Of a stretch of DNA of 64,000 nucleotides, positions 1 through 9,081 are shown in pieces (the stretch's first letter is position 1; each line of letters begins with the position of its first letter). The stretch is from JBGQMW01 sp963769845. GTDB lineage: Archaea > Thermoproteota > Bathyarchaeia > Bathyarchaeales > Bathycorpusculaceae. A program made the translations under genes and the position numbers. Location: assembly GCA_963769845.1 (NCBI GenBank), contig CAVYNL010000005.1, positions 1-64,000 of the forward strand, written 5' to 3'. The notes under the pieces are model-generated. The model was not told the DNA's origin. It made no database searches and saw only the letters and a list, made by a program, of their open reading frames with translations.

Positions 1-5
1 TTTTT

Positions 6-1433
6 TCACTTCTGCGCTGCTGGTAAGAGAGGGGCAAAGTTCTTCTCAGCGTTTTGCTTTTTCAAAACAGACAGTTTTATGATCTCCTCTCTATTGACAT
101 CTCCCTTAACAAAAGCAATCCCATCTAAGAGTTTCTTTCCTACGTCTGACCTCACTATCACCGTTGAATATCCATTTGGGCTCCCTACCGATCCAATAGA
201 AACATCGGCAAGCCTAGAAACGAAGTCATCACAAAAAGCACATCCTTTTTCGACGGCCTTGCTAAGGTCTCTTACACGGCATGAATATTCTTTTCCATCA
301 ACCTGCGCTATGAATTTTCCTTTATGTATCTGCGTTTTCTCTGATTTGTCCAAATCAACACCCAACAACTTTTTTGTCTCTTCTTTCAACTTTTCGTAGA
401 CAAAGGCCTCATAGCAAAACAACCCTAATATGGTGATTTCCACCGTCGGGAAATCACGCAGCAAAGTTTGCTGTATCTCCCTTACTGCTCGAACCTCACA
501 AGGCGTGCCAACAATGGCAATCTTCCTCTTTCCTTTTTCCATCAACCCCGCCAACTTTGACATCATTTTCACCCTCTGATATTTTGTCCCTCGCGCTTTC
601 ATTATCTCATCGATATTCTCCGCTACGATTGCCTCTGCTCTATAACCGTCTTTTCGCTGGACGACGATGGCTGCGTCAAACATGCCCCTCTGCATGCCAG
701 AAATGAGTAGCGCAGTGGCCATTCCGCCATCTTGCCCCTCTACTGAACTTTTTGCCGCCAGTATGTCATTATGGACGCCGAGATACTCGTCTCTTGTTCC
801 TCTCAAAAATCCGTCCTCTACTTTTCTTTTGTCTTCTTCCAACATTGGATACGTGTTTATCCGTATTTTCCTAGATCCCGTTGGGCAAACCCTAGCGCAG
901 GCTCCGCAGGCGATGCAATCATCGGATAATGCATGATAGGGAGCGGTGACTTCTCGCATTACGCCTCGATTTGCAAAGTTGATAGCGGATACCCCAATCA
1001 ATTCTTCACAAACACGAGCGCACAAGCCACAAAGGATACAATCCTCCTCCTCGTCTCCTATCCAAAGACTCGGTTGCCGAATGTCGTACGCCCGTGCCAA
1101 ATCCTGTATCTTATTCACTTTTGGACATCGAGCTAATAGCAGCTCAAGAAGCATTTTACGAGTTCTCATAACCTTTTCAGATTTTGTATCAACTATGAGT
1201 CCTTCTTCAACAGGGTAATTGCAGGAAGTCACAATCCTTTTCCTTCCCCGCTTGTCTGTCATTTCCACGGAACATAAGCGGCAAGCACCAAAAGGAGAAA
1301 GAGCATGACAATAACACAATGTAGGAATATCAATGCCAACTTCTTTTGCCGCTTCCAAAATAGTTGTTTCTTCTTTGGATTTTACCTCTCTTCCATCTAT
1401 TTTCAATGTTATCTCTTTCTCTTTTGCCTCCAT
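6..1433 (-). CDS. NuoG N-terminal iron-sulfur module fused to an FrhB/FdhB (F420-binding) domain
   Basis: The 475-residue protein joins two modules. Residues about 7-85 are a NuoG/HoxU-like [2Fe-2S] domain (C40, C51, C54, C71). Two [4Fe-4S] motifs follow (C132/135/138/142 and C173/176/179/183). The His-Cys3 cluster usual in NuoG between them is degenerate, with only C103 visible. From about residue 205 to the end is an FrhB/FdhB domain with GQDGGMATALL, GLFCYE and GCAFC motifs; this family binds FAD, a [4Fe-4S] cluster and coenzyme F420. It is the last gene of a leftward operon, 16 nt after nuoF, and nothing further is visible to the left. Inference: electrons pass from the NADH-oxidising NuoF through the iron-sulfur wire to F420 or ferredoxin in a soluble complex. 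The family calls are secure; the substrate is not. Confidence 0.85.
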   Translation of the reverse strand: MEAKEKEITLKIDGREVKSKEETTILEAAKEVGIDIPTLCYCHALSPFGACRLCSVEMTDKRGRKRIVTSCNYPVEEGLIVDTKSEKVMRTRKMLLELLLARCPKVNKIQDLARAYDIRQPSLWIGDEEEDCILCGLCARVCEELIGVSAINFANRGVMREVTAPYHALSDDCIACGACARVCPTGSRKIRINTYPMLEEDKRKVEDGFLRGTRDEYLGVHNDILAAKSSVEGQDGGMATALLISGMQRGMFDAAIVVQRKDGYRAEAIVAENIDEIMKARGTKYQRVKMMSKLAGLMEKGKRKIAIVGTPCEVRAVREIQQTLLRDFPTVEITILGLFCYEAFVYEKLKEETKKLLGVDLDKSEKTQIHKGKFIAQVDGKEYSCRVRDLSKAVEKGCAFCDDFVSRLADVSIGSVGSPNGYSTVIVRSDVGKKLLDGIAFVKGDVNREEIIKLSVLKKQNAEKNFAPLLPAAQK

Positions 1434-1449
1434 TGTGGCTCACAATCCT

Positions 1450-3384
1450 TTACTCGCTCTTGTCTTTTACCACTCTTCTTATCAATCTCTCTTCTTCTGG
1501 AAGAGGCAGTGGAACCGGTTCACCAGATATTTTTTGCACTGCCCTAAATTTAGGCGGGCACACATCATAACAAGTGCCGCATTTCGTGCATTTTGATTGA
1601 TCAATTACGTGAATCTTCATCTTTTCTCCAGCAATAGCGCTTGCTGGACAATTCCTAAAGCAAAGCATGCACGCATTGCACTTCTCCGGGTCAATATAAT
1701 AAGATATTAATCCTTTGCATACTAGTGAAGGGCATCTCTTCTCCTTTATGTGCGCTTCATATTCGTTTCCGAAATGACGGATGGTGGTTAACATGGGATT
1801 CGCAGCTGTTTGTCCTAAAGCGCAAAGAGAAGCGACACTCGTTACGTCTGCTATCTCCTCAAGTTTCTCGATATCTCCTTCTTTTCCTTTGCCAGCAACA
1901 ATATCATTCAAAATCTTCCGTGCTTGCTTCAAACCTTCCCGACAAGGCAAACATTTGCCGCAGGATTCATCGCAAAGGAAATTGACGAAGTAGCGAGCCA
2001 CATCTACCATACATGTATCTTCATCCATTACGACCATTCCACCAGAACCCATAATCGAACCTAACTTGGTAAGCACGTCAAAATCCACGGGAGAATCAAG
2101 ATACTGTTCGGGAATGACACCGCCAGAGGGCCCACCAGTTTGAACAGCCTTAAACTTCTTCCCACCCCGAATCCCACCGCCTATCTTGTAGATGATATCC
2201 CTCAACGACATCCCAAAAGGAACCTCAACCAAGCCAGTGTTTTTCACTTTACCCACCAAAGAGAATATCTTAGTGCCCTTACTACCTTCAGTACCAATAG
2301 ATCCGAACCATTCAGCACCGTTATTAATAATAGGAGGTATATTCGCCCATGTCTCAACATTATTTAGTGCGCTCGGCTTATCCCAAACTCCTTTTTCGGA
2401 CGTGTGGACATACTTAGGCCTTGGCTCCCCCACTCTACCTTCTATTGCCGTCATCAGGGCGCTCGACTCCCCGGACACAAATGCTCCAGCCCCCCTATGG
2501 ATCTTAACCTTGAAATCAAACCCTGAACCAAGGATATCTTTGCCTAACAGTCCATACTTCTCAGCTTGTCTTATAGCCATGCCCATGTTTTCCACTGCAA
2601 GAGGATACTCTTGGCGAACATAGACAAACCCCTCGTGCGAGCCAATAGCGTAAGCTCCAATAACGAGTCCTTCAAGTATGCAGTGCGGATTTCCCTCCAT
2701 CAATGACCGGTTCATAAAAGCTCCAGGATTGCCCTCGTCACAGTTGACAATGACGTATTTAGGCTCTCCAGGCGCGTCACGTGTGGACTCCCACTTCCGG
2801 TACGTTGGAAAGCCACCTCCACCACGGCCACGAAGATTGGCTTTTTTAACTTCTTCAACTACTTGCTTAGGTGTCATTTGAAAAATAGCCTTGGCCAACG
2901 CTGAGTAGCCACCAAGCGCGATGTAATCTTCTATCTTTTTAGGGTCGATCTTTGGATTATTATCCAAAAGAAGTCTGTTTTGATACTTGTAAAATGGGAC
3001 CTCAGACAGACGTTTTGCTGTTTTAGCAGTGACATGATCAATGTAAAGCAACCGTTCAACGATCTCTTTACTAATCAAAGTTTTCGATACGATTTCGGGC
3101 ACATCGGTCGACTTCACTCCAAAATAATAGATTTCTTCAGGATAGATAACGACTCTTGGACCTTTTTCGCAGAAGCCTAGGCAACCTGTTTCTTTGATAC
3201 CGATTTTACCTTCCAAGCCCTGCCTCTTAATTTCTTCCTCAAATGCCATGAGAACTCCTTTCACACCAAGAGCCTCGCAACCTGTGCTCACACATACCGC
3301 AACAGCAGGTCTATTAGGATCTCTTTTAGCGAGTATGTCCTTCCTGAGTCTTTCCAGATCAGAAGGAGATTTCAATTGGTCCAT
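1450..3384 (-). CDS. nuoF: NuoF/HydB-type NADH-binding flavoprotein
   Basis: This 644-residue protein has the extended domain order of NuoF-like subunits of soluble NAD-linked complexes. An N-terminal thioredoxin-like [2Fe-2S] domain carries C31, C36, C68 and C72. A core with the glycine-rich GRGGGGFP motif binds NADH and FMN. An SLBB region follows, then the SCGKCLPCREG [4Fe-4S] site, and finally a two-cluster ferredoxin tail (CNACMLCFRNC and CTKCGTCYDVC). Respiratory NuoF lacks both the N-terminal and C-terminal extras, whereas HydB of bifurcating hydrogenases has them. It lies 18 nt after nuoE and 16 nt before the NuoG-FrhB fusion, so the three form an operon. NADH oxidation or NAD+ reduction is expected from the family; bifurcation is inference. 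Confidence 0.93.
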   Translation of the reverse strand: MDQLKSPSDLERLRKDILAKRDPNRPAVAVCVSTGCEALGVKGVLMAFEEEIKRQGLEGKIGIKETGCLGFCEKGPRVVIYPEEIYYFGVKSTDVPEIVSKTLISKEIVERLLYIDHVTAKTAKRLSEVPFYKYQNRLLLDNNPKIDPKKIEDYIALGGYSALAKAIFQMTPKQVVEEVKKANLRGRGGGGFPTYRKWESTRDAPGEPKYVIVNCDEGNPGAFMNRSLMEGNPHCILEGLVIGAYAIGSHEGFVYVRQEYPLAVENMGMAIRQAEKYGLLGKDILGSGFDFKVKIHRGAGAFVSGESSALMTAIEGRVGEPRPKYVHTSEKGVWDKPSALNNVETWANIPPIINNGAEWFGSIGTEGSKGTKIFSLVGKVKNTGLVEVPFGMSLRDIIYKIGGGIRGGKKFKAVQTGGPSGGVIPEQYLDSPVDFDVLTKLGSIMGSGGMVVMDEDTCMVDVARYFVNFLCDESCGKCLPCREGLKQARKILNDIVAGKGKEGDIEKLEEIADVTSVASLCALGQTAANPMLTTIRHFGNEYEAHIKEKRCPSLVCKGLISYYIDPEKCNACMLCFRNCPASAIAGEKMKIHVIDQSKCTKCGTCYDVCPPKFRAVQKISGEPVPLPLPEEERLIRRVVKDKSE

Positions 3385-3402
3385 AACTTTTCATTCCTTC
3401 CA

Positions 3403-3855
3403 CTAATTGTAACTGGACAGCATCTTCGCAATATTTGCGGATGAGAGCCTTCCGTGATATTGGCCATCTATTTCGATGACCGGCCCTAAGGCGCAGCAAC
3501 CTAGGCAGTTAACGGTCTCTAAGGTAAACTTACCGTCGCTTGTGGTGTCACCAGCCTTGATGTCTAGTTTGCGCTCTACGGAATCGAGAATTCTTGGTGA
3601 ACCTCGCACATAACAGGCAGTGCCGAGGCATACCCTAATTAGATGGCGACCTCTCGGCTTGAGACTAAGGACCGTGTAAAAACTCGCAACCCTGTATATG
3701 TGGCTTACAGGAATCTTCAGTCTCTCGTTTATTCTCGTTATCGCCTCTTTTGGTATCCAGTTAAGCTCACGCTGTATGTCTAGAAGTAATTGTATCAAAA
3801 CTCCTTCTTCATTTACATATTTGTCTATTATGGCATCGATTTGATCCATAATCAT
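3403..3855 (-). CDS. nuoE: NuoE-like [2Fe-2S] thioredoxin-fold subunit
   Basis: The protein has 150 residues, close to the usual NuoE length. An N-terminal helical part (QRELNWIPKEA) precedes a thioredoxin-like [2Fe-2S] domain whose four ligands are visible as C76 and C81 (CLGTAC) and C117 and C121 (NCLGCC). It would carry electrons next to NuoF in a peripheral NADH-oxidising module. It is the first gene of the leftward nuoE-nuoF-fusion operon. An AGGTGAG ribosome site lies about 8 nt before the ATG at 3855, and a second in-frame ATG at 3849 is the alternative start. No membrane subunit of complex I is present nearby, which argues for a soluble complex. Confidence 0.93.
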   Translation of the reverse strand: MIMDQIDAIIDKYVNEEGVLIQLLLDIQRELNWIPKEAITRINERLKIPVSHIYRVASFYTVLSLKPRGRHLIRVCLGTACYVRGSPRILDSVERKLDIKAGDTTSDGKFTLETVNCLGCCALGPVIEIDGQYHGRLSSANIAKMLSSYN

Positions 3856-4057
3856 AGATGTCTCACCTACCTTATGGTAGAAAGTAATCAGCTAGTTTCT
3901 CATGGATAAGGTTTTCTTCTTCTTTATGCCACGTCGACCGGGTGCGTGTGCGTGCAGAAATCCATCGATGCCGCTGTAGCGAATGCCCCAAGTGTAGTGA
4001 GGCACGTCATTTTTCAGAGTTCGTTCAATTGGGGTTGTCTCAAAACTGACTGAACTG

Positions 4058-4318
4058 TTGACCTCGAAATCGTACAGTATCTCGCTCGCGCGCTATGACG
4101 GCAAAGAAATCATTCCCAGCATATTCGGCGTCGGCGCATTAGCCATAGGAAAACTGAAGAACAAGACGGAAGCAAAGCTGATCAGAATGGCAGCCGAGGC
4201 ACCGAAGGGAATATTCAGCTACAAAGAAGCCTACGCGATAGCAAAGAAAACACTAGTCGAGAAGCCCAAGGAGAAAAAGACAATCGGGGCTGAATCCACG
4301 AAACACTGGCTACCCTAA
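4058..4318 (+). CDS. Small hypothetical protein, TTG start
   Basis: An 86-residue, lysine-rich frame opens at a TTG codon with no clear ribosome site. I do not recognise a family. The middle (IFGVGALAIGKL) is hydrophobic and the rest is charged, and no signal peptide is visible. It converges on the HIT gene and overlaps its end by 9 nt. A GCGCGC tract of the kind otherwise found between genes lies inside it at 4088-4093, which weakens the case for coding. It could be a real small gene with a wrong start or chance open sequence. Confidence 0.4.
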   Translation: MTSKSYSISLARYDGKEIIPSIFGVGALAIGKLKNKTEAKLIRMAAEAPKGIFSYKEAYAIAKKTLVEKPKEKKTIGAESTKHWLP

Positions 4319-4741
4319 CCGCATAGCTTCTCGAATGCTGCCCGCAACAGCGTCCAGTTCTTTCCTGTTCGGCCTCTTGCCGTAATTTGGCCCGAACTTC
4401 AACCCGAAACCGTCACCCTTGAACCTTGGAATAACATGCAAATGAACGTGAGGCACTTCCTGAGACGCTGCCTCACCGTCCGCCAGATGCAGCATTACTG
4501 CTTCACACCTGATGCTCGACCGTGCCAAGCCCTTGGAAACTCGCATAGCGACGCGGAAAATCTGAGCACCCGTCTCCTCCTCAAGCTCAGACAACCTCGC
4601 AGCATGAGCTTTAGGTATCACCAAAACGTGCCCCGGGTTCACAGGAAGGATGTCCATGAAAGCAAGAACCTTCTCATCAGAGTACACGAAACTCGCCGGA
4701 GCTGCTCCCGCCACTATCTGGCAGAATATGCAATCTTTCAA
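4310..4741 (-). CDS. HIT family nucleotide hydrolase or transferase
   Basis: The 143-residue protein has an N-terminal CIFC pair of the zinc-binding type, the IPKAHAARLSEL segment typical of HIT proteins, and the histidine triad HVHLHVIPR near residue 100. HIT proteins of this branch act on nucleoside phosphoramidates or dinucleoside polyphosphates in the cytoplasm. Length and motif spacing are normal. The gene stands alone, divergent from the ABC transporter operon that starts 150 nt to the right. The exact substrate cannot be read from sequence. Confidence 0.92.
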   Translation of the reverse strand: MKDCIFCQIVAGAAPASFVYSDEKVLAFMDILPVNPGHVLVIPKAHAARLSELEEETGAQIFRVAMRVSKGLARSSIRCEAVMLHLADGEAASQEVPHVHLHVIPRFKGDGFGLKFGPNYGKRPNRKELDAVAGSIREAMRLG

Positions 4742-4892
4742 ATTGTCCCCTCACAGACAGAGCAGCGGCAGATCCATATCAATTTTCACGTACAACCAGG
4801 GGAAAGGTTGCGGAAAAGGGCGTCTACGGTAGATTTTAAAGAAAGAGTTGCATTATCCTTCTGGGCGCATCATATTTCGAGTTTGAATAGTC

Positions 4893-5888
4893 ATGGCGGA
4901 GTCAAGTCGTGGTAAGGGTTCTGGGAAAGCAATTGTAGCGGAGCATCTGTGCAAAGTCTTCAACACGACGAAGGGGATTTTGCGCAGGACCAAGACCCAG
5001 GTCGTTGCGGTGAAGGATGTTTCTTTCGAAGTTGACTACGGCGAACTGTTCGGCGTGGTCGGTCCGAACGGTGCTGGAAAGACGACGACGATAAAAATGC
5101 TGACGACCATGCTCATTCCCACATCGGGCAAGGCTACCGTGCTGGGCTACGACTGCGAGAAAGACGTCACCAAGGTCAGAGAAAGAATAGGCATCGTCCT
5201 AGGAGGCGAAAGAGGACTCTACACACGCGTCAGCGCAGTGGACAACCTCAACTATTTCGCCGACCTCTACGGCGTGCCCCCGAACATCCGAGACAAACGG
5301 GTCAAGGAACTCTTGGACTTCATGGGGCTTTCTGACAGGGCGCACGACCGTGTTGAAACTTATTCCAAGGGCATGAAGCAGAGGCTTCATCTTGCACGCG
5401 GCTTGGTCAACGACCCTGACATCATCTTCCTAGACGAGCCCACTGTAGGGCTGGATCCTGAAATCTCGATAGAAACAAGACACATGATCAAAGAACTCGT
5501 TGAAAAAGGCAAGACGATACTGTTGACGACGCACTACATGTTCGAGGCCGATGAGCTGTGCAAGAGAGTGGCAGTCATAAGAAACGGCGAAATCGTCGCC
5601 CTCGACACACCTTCAGGGCTGAAAAAATACGTGATGGACACCAGCGTCGTCGAAGTCGTGGGCTACGGAATCACAGAGAAAGAAGTTGCCAGATTCAAAG
5701 AAATTCCCGATGTCGTGTCGGTGAGCGCTGAGCTCGGCGAAGACAAACAAGTCCTGAAGCTTCAAACACCCAAGGGCTCAGAGATCATAGCCGAAGTGCA
5801 GCAGATACTGAAGAACAGCCGAATCTACGACATCAAAATCAAGGAACCAACCCTTGAAGACGCTTACCTGCGCCTCATAGAAAGCTAA
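4893..5888 (+). CDS. ABC-2 type transporter, ATP-binding subunit (DrrA-like)
   Basis: A 331-residue ATPase of an ABC exporter. It shows Walker A (GPNGAGKTT), the signature (YSKGMKQRLHLARG), Walker B (IIFLDEPTVGLDP) and the switch histidine (TTHYM). A C-terminal extension of about 80 residues ending in EPTLEDAYLRL is typical of DrrA/CcmA-like daunorubicin or multidrug exporters. Two permease genes follow with spacing of 14 nt and then a 4-nt overlap, so the three form one transport operon. The exported substrate is unknown. Confidence 0.93.
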   Translation: MAESSRGKGSGKAIVAEHLCKVFNTTKGILRRTKTQVVAVKDVSFEVDYGELFGVVGPNGAGKTTTIKMLTTMLIPTSGKATVLGYDCEKDVTKVRERIGIVLGGERGLYTRVSAVDNLNYFADLYGVPPNIRDKRVKELLDFMGLSDRAHDRVETYSKGMKQRLHLARGLVNDPDIIFLDEPTVGLDPEISIETRHMIKELVEKGKTILLTTHYMFEADELCKRVAVIRNGEIVALDTPSGLKKYVMDTSVVEVVGYGITEKEVARFKEIPDVVSVSAELGEDKQVLKLQTPKGSEIIAEVQQILKNSRIYDIKIKEPTLEDAYLRLIES

Positions 5889-5902
5889 GGGGACCCGACA
5901 AA

Positions 5903-6715
5903 GTGCCAGAGCCTCTCAGAGTCATCTACAGCGCCTTCAGGATGGCCATGCTACACTGGATAGCAGACCCTCAGTGGATCATCCCCAACATAATCGCTCC
6001 ATTCGTCTTCACCACCGTAGCCCTGACGCTGTTCAAAGACTCAACCGGACCGTTCGGCCTGTACGCCGTCTTAGGCGGGGGAATGATGGGCATGTGGGGA
6101 AACACCATATACTCCTCGGGCTTCGCGATCGAGTTTGAAAAGTGGCAGGGAACGCTCGAAGAAGTCATCGCGGCCCCGTCAAAGCTCATGCACGTAATCA
6201 CAGGAAGAGCAATTTCAAACGCCTTCTTCGGCCTGACAAACATGATAGCCATACTGATCATAGCCGTGGCGGGCTTCAGAGTGTCGTTGGGCATAACCGA
6301 CCCGCTAATGTTTGCAGTGTCACTGCTTCTTACGCTTCTGTCCGTCTCTGCATTAGGGCTCATCTTCGCTTCCGCCTTCGTGCTTTCACGGTCAGCCCAA
6401 GCCCTAACCAACGGTTTGGAAACGCCACTGTATATCGTGTCAGGGTCAATGTTTCCCATCGCGTTGCTTCCTTTTTGGATTCATCCCGCAGCCTATATAT
6501 TGGGTCCCACGTGGGGCGTTGACGCGATCAGGCTGGCTACCAGCGCCAATTACGTGTCGTCGAGTTTCTGGGCTGGAATGAGCCCGGGCATGGCACTGTT
6601 TCTCGATTTGACAGTGATGATTCTGATCACTATGGCGTACGTAGCTATAGCCACGGTCCTGTTCAAGCTCGTTGAGAGAAGAGCCAGAATAACTGGAACG
6701 ATGGTGCAGGCATGA
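5903..6715 (+). CDS. ABC-2 type transporter permease, first subunit
   Basis: A 270-residue integral membrane protein with about six hydrophobic segments and the ABC-2 permease feature FEKWQGTLEEVIAAP after the second segment, which contacts the ATPase. The start is GTG at 5903, 14 nt after the ATPase stop. Its end overlaps the next permease start by 4 nt (ATGA), a sign of coupled translation. The two permeases resemble each other in plan and probably form a heterodimer in the membrane. No substrate can be assigned. Confidence 0.9.
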   Translation: MPEPLRVIYSAFRMAMLHWIADPQWIIPNIIAPFVFTTVALTLFKDSTGPFGLYAVLGGGMMGMWGNTIYSSGFAIEFEKWQGTLEEVIAAPSKLMHVITGRAISNAFFGLTNMIAILIIAVAGFRVSLGITDPLMFAVSLLLTLLSVSALGLIFASAFVLSRSAQALTNGLETPLYIVSGSMFPIALLPFWIHPAAYILGPTWGVDAIRLATSANYVSSSFWAGMSPGMALFLDLTVMILITMAYVAIATVLFKLVERRARITGTMVQA

Positions 6716-7494
6716 ACGGCTTCAAGATCTTCGTCAGCAGTGCGGTTTTCTCGTTCCGCGCCCAGTTCGACTGGCTGAACCCCGTCATGTGGCTCACGAT
6801 GAAGTTTGTCCTGTCCATATCGCAGATGGCCTTCTTCGTCTTCGTCGGAATCTTCGCCAACGCTCCTATCGAGTTCATAGCAGTGGGCAACGCTCTCCAG
6901 AGCATTTCGTGGAACACCGTTTTCTCAGTCATCAACATAACGGGCCACGACAAGTGGGACGGAACCCTGCCCCTCGTACTCGCAACACCCGCAAACAGGC
7001 TGCCCCTTTACATAGGCAGAGCGATGATCCACGTGCTCGATGGCATTCTCAGCGCCGCAATATCCTTCGTCTTCGCAGCCATCCTCTTCGGCGTCAACTT
7101 CAGCCAAACAAACCCACTGGCCCTAATCGTCGCAATCGTTCTCACCGCATTCACCATGGCAGGCTTCGGACTGCTCATCGGCGGATTCTGCTTCTTCTTC
7201 AGAAACCCCATGGTCTTCGCCAACATCTTCACCTTTTGCCTCCTCATATTCTGCGGCGTCAACTTCCCCGTAACAAGCCTACCCACCGCAATCCAACCAG
7301 TCTCATACATCTTCCCACTAACATACGGCCTGACAGCAGCCAGAAACGCCATCACCGGCCAAGACCTAATCCAGATCGCACCTACACTCGCCATACAACT
7401 CGTCGTCGGCGTAGCATCAATGCTCATCGGATACATGCTCTTCCGCTCTTTCGAGAACAACGCAAGAAAAACCGGAAAAATGGAAGCAGTATAG
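6712..7494 (+). CDS. ABC-2 type transporter permease, second subunit
   Basis: A 260-residue membrane protein with six predicted hydrophobic segments. The HDKWDGTLPLVLATPAN segment is equivalent to the coupling region of the preceding permease. It overlaps that gene by 4 nt and ends the ATPase-permease-permease operon. Codon use shifts toward C-ending codons in the second half, so long antisense frames appear here that are not genes. It probably pairs with the first permease in one exporter. Confidence 0.9.
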   Translation: MNGFKIFVSSAVFSFRAQFDWLNPVMWLTMKFVLSISQMAFFVFVGIFANAPIEFIAVGNALQSISWNTVFSVINITGHDKWDGTLPLVLATPANRLPLYIGRAMIHVLDGILSAAISFVFAAILFGVNFSQTNPLALIVAIVLTAFTMAGFGLLIGGFCFFFRNPMVFANIFTFCLLIFCGVNFPVTSLPTAIQPVSYIFPLTYGLTAARNAITGQDLIQIAPTLAIQLVVGVASMLIGYMLFRSFENNARKTGKMEAV

Positions 7495-7511
7495 CCTAGA
7501 CTCTGTCCGCT

Positions 7512-7522
7512 CAATATATATG
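7512..7522 (+). promoter_or_regulatory. TATA box of the PhzF gene
   Basis: A CAATATATATG stretch lies about 40 nt before the ATG at 7560. The expected transcription start would fall near 7545, leaving a very short leader that holds the ribosome site. This is pattern recognition only. Confidence 0.5.
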
Positions 7523-7559
7523 GAAGCCAGACCGCTCAAGAAAGCAAGTGAGGGTCAGA

Positions 7560-8441
7560 ATGAGAGGCTTGCCTTTCTACATGGTTGACGTGTTTGCTGA
7601 GGAGAAGTACGCTGGAAACCAGCTTGCCGTCGTCAGAAATGCAGCCGCGTTGTCCAGCGCCCAGATGCAGAGAATCGCCAATGAAATGCATTTTTCTGAA
7701 ACGACTTTCATTCTTTCAGACGAAAAACGAGGCGGCGGATACGACGTTCGCATATTCACGCCTGCCACAGAACTGCCCTTCGCCGGACACCCGACCCTGG
7801 GCACCGCCTACGTGATAAGACACCACATGGCTGATGAAACCATTAATAAGGTAACGCTAAACCTGAAAGTGGGACAGATACCCGTCACCTTCGAAAAAGA
7901 CGGGGAAAACGAGACACTATGGATGAAACAGATACCGCCCGCCTTCGGCAAAACATTCGACGCCGAAAAAATCTCACGCGTGCTGAACCTTCGCACCAGC
8001 GACTTCGACAAGGAACACCCAATTCAAGAAGTGTCCACGGGCATCCCCTTCATCATCGTTCCCCTCAAAACTTTGGACGCCGTGAAACGGGCAAGAATAG
8101 ACAAGGACAAGCTTCTTGAACTGGCAAAAGGAACACAAGCAGAAATACTCATCTTCTGCCCCGAGACCTACAAAAAAGAAAACAACCTGAACGTGCGAGT
8201 CTTCGTGGACCTGCTCGGCATCCCCGAGGACCCAGCAACAGGGTCAGGCAACGGCTGCCTGGCAGCCTACCTGTCCCACCACCATTACTTCGGCGACAAC
8301 ACCGTTAACGTGCGAGTCGAGCAAGGCTATGAAATAGGACGGCCTTCTCTCTTGCAGCTAAAGGCAGAAAACAGAGAAGGAAAGATACAAGTTCACGTAG
8401 GAGGAAAGGTGGTGATGGTCGCCACCGGAGAACTCGTCTAA
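7560..8441 (+). CDS. PhzF family epimerase/isomerase-like protein
   Basis: About 293 residues with PhzF family hallmarks: FYMVDVFAEEKYAGNQLAVV at the N-terminus, FTPATELPFAGHPTLGTAY and the GIPEDPATGSGNGCLAAYL segment. PhzF-type proteins have a two-lobed diaminopimelate-epimerase fold and catalyse proton shifts; most members outside phenazine clusters have unknown substrates. I prefer ATG 7560 to GTG 7548 because the GTGAGGG ribosome site overlaps the GTG and is well spaced from the ATG. It is transcribed on its own from a nearby TATA box. Confidence 0.9.
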   Translation: MRGLPFYMVDVFAEEKYAGNQLAVVRNAAALSSAQMQRIANEMHFSETTFILSDEKRGGGYDVRIFTPATELPFAGHPTLGTAYVIRHHMADETINKVTLNLKVGQIPVTFEKDGENETLWMKQIPPAFGKTFDAEKISRVLNLRTSDFDKEHPIQEVSTGIPFIIVPLKTLDAVKRARIDKDKLLELAKGTQAEILIFCPETYKKENNLNVRVFVDLLGIPEDPATGSGNGCLAAYLSHHHYFGDNTVNVRVEQGYEIGRPSLLQLKAENREGKIQVHVGGKVVMVATGELV

Positions 8442-8638
8442 GACAAGAAAAGCGTGCAACTCCCTCGCATCAAATGAAGACAGCCGAAGTTCCTCAAGAA
8501 CCGCAAGCGCGCCACAGCACTGAAATCCTCACCTTATGCAAGATCAGATGTTCCATAATATGGTTACCTCCATTTCTTCTCTATGTCGTTTCTATGGCGT
8601 AATCTCGAGTTGTGTTGGTGATCTAGCTCGCGCTAGAC

Positions 8639-8647
8639 TTATAAAAA
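8639..8647 (+). promoter_or_regulatory. TATA box of ridA
   Basis: TTATAAAAA lies about 50 nt before the ATG at 8698, placing the transcription start near 8670. A strong AGGAGGG ribosome site follows at 8681-8687. Confidence 0.6.
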
Positions 8648-8697
8648 GAACAATTGTCTTCTCTATTGGCGTGTCATAGAAGGAGGGCCAATTGAAT

Positions 8698-9081
8698 ATG
8701 AAAAAAGAAGTCATAGCAGTGGACAAGTTTCCGAGGCCGACCGTACCATATTCATATGCTGTAAAAGCTGGAAACCTCTTATTCATCGCGGGACAGGTTG
8801 GGGTAGACCCTGCAAACAACAAGTTAAGAGGCAGTTCAATTAGAGAACAGACAGAACAGGCTCTGACAAACATGGCCACTGTCCTCAAGGCTGCCGGAAG
8901 CTCCATGGAACATGTTGTCAAGACAACCGTATTCATATCGGACTTCAAGGATTTTGAGGAGATGAACAGAGTGTATGCGAAATTCTTCCCAACAGATCAA
9001 CCCGCGCGCAGCACGGTTCAGGTCGTTCTCTATGATGGGTTCAAAGTCGAAATCGAGGCCATAGCAGCAATCCCTTCATAG
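8698..9081 (+). CDS. ridA: RidA family enamine/imine deaminase
   Basis: A 127-residue protein of normal RidA length. It has the conserved YSYAVKAGNLLFIAGQVG start, the VVKTTVFISDFKDFEEMN helix-strand unit, and the PARSTVQV segment with the arginine that binds the substrate carboxylate in this family, ending in EIEAIAAIP. RidA hydrolyses reactive 2-aminoacrylate and related imines made by PLP enzymes, in the cytoplasm. ATG 8698 is preferred over TTG 8692 because AGGAGGG at 8681 is 10 nt upstream of it. Confidence 0.95.
   Translation: MKKEVIAVDKFPRPTVPYSYAVKAGNLLFIAGQVGVDPANNKLRGSSIREQTEQALTNMATVLKAAGSSMEHVVKTTVFISDFKDFEEMNRVYAKFFPTDQPARSTVQVVLYDGFKVEIEAIAAIPS

Noticed and set aside
7008..7514. 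Open frame antisense to the second permease
   Set aside because: Mirrors a conserved membrane protein; no ribosome site or family pattern.
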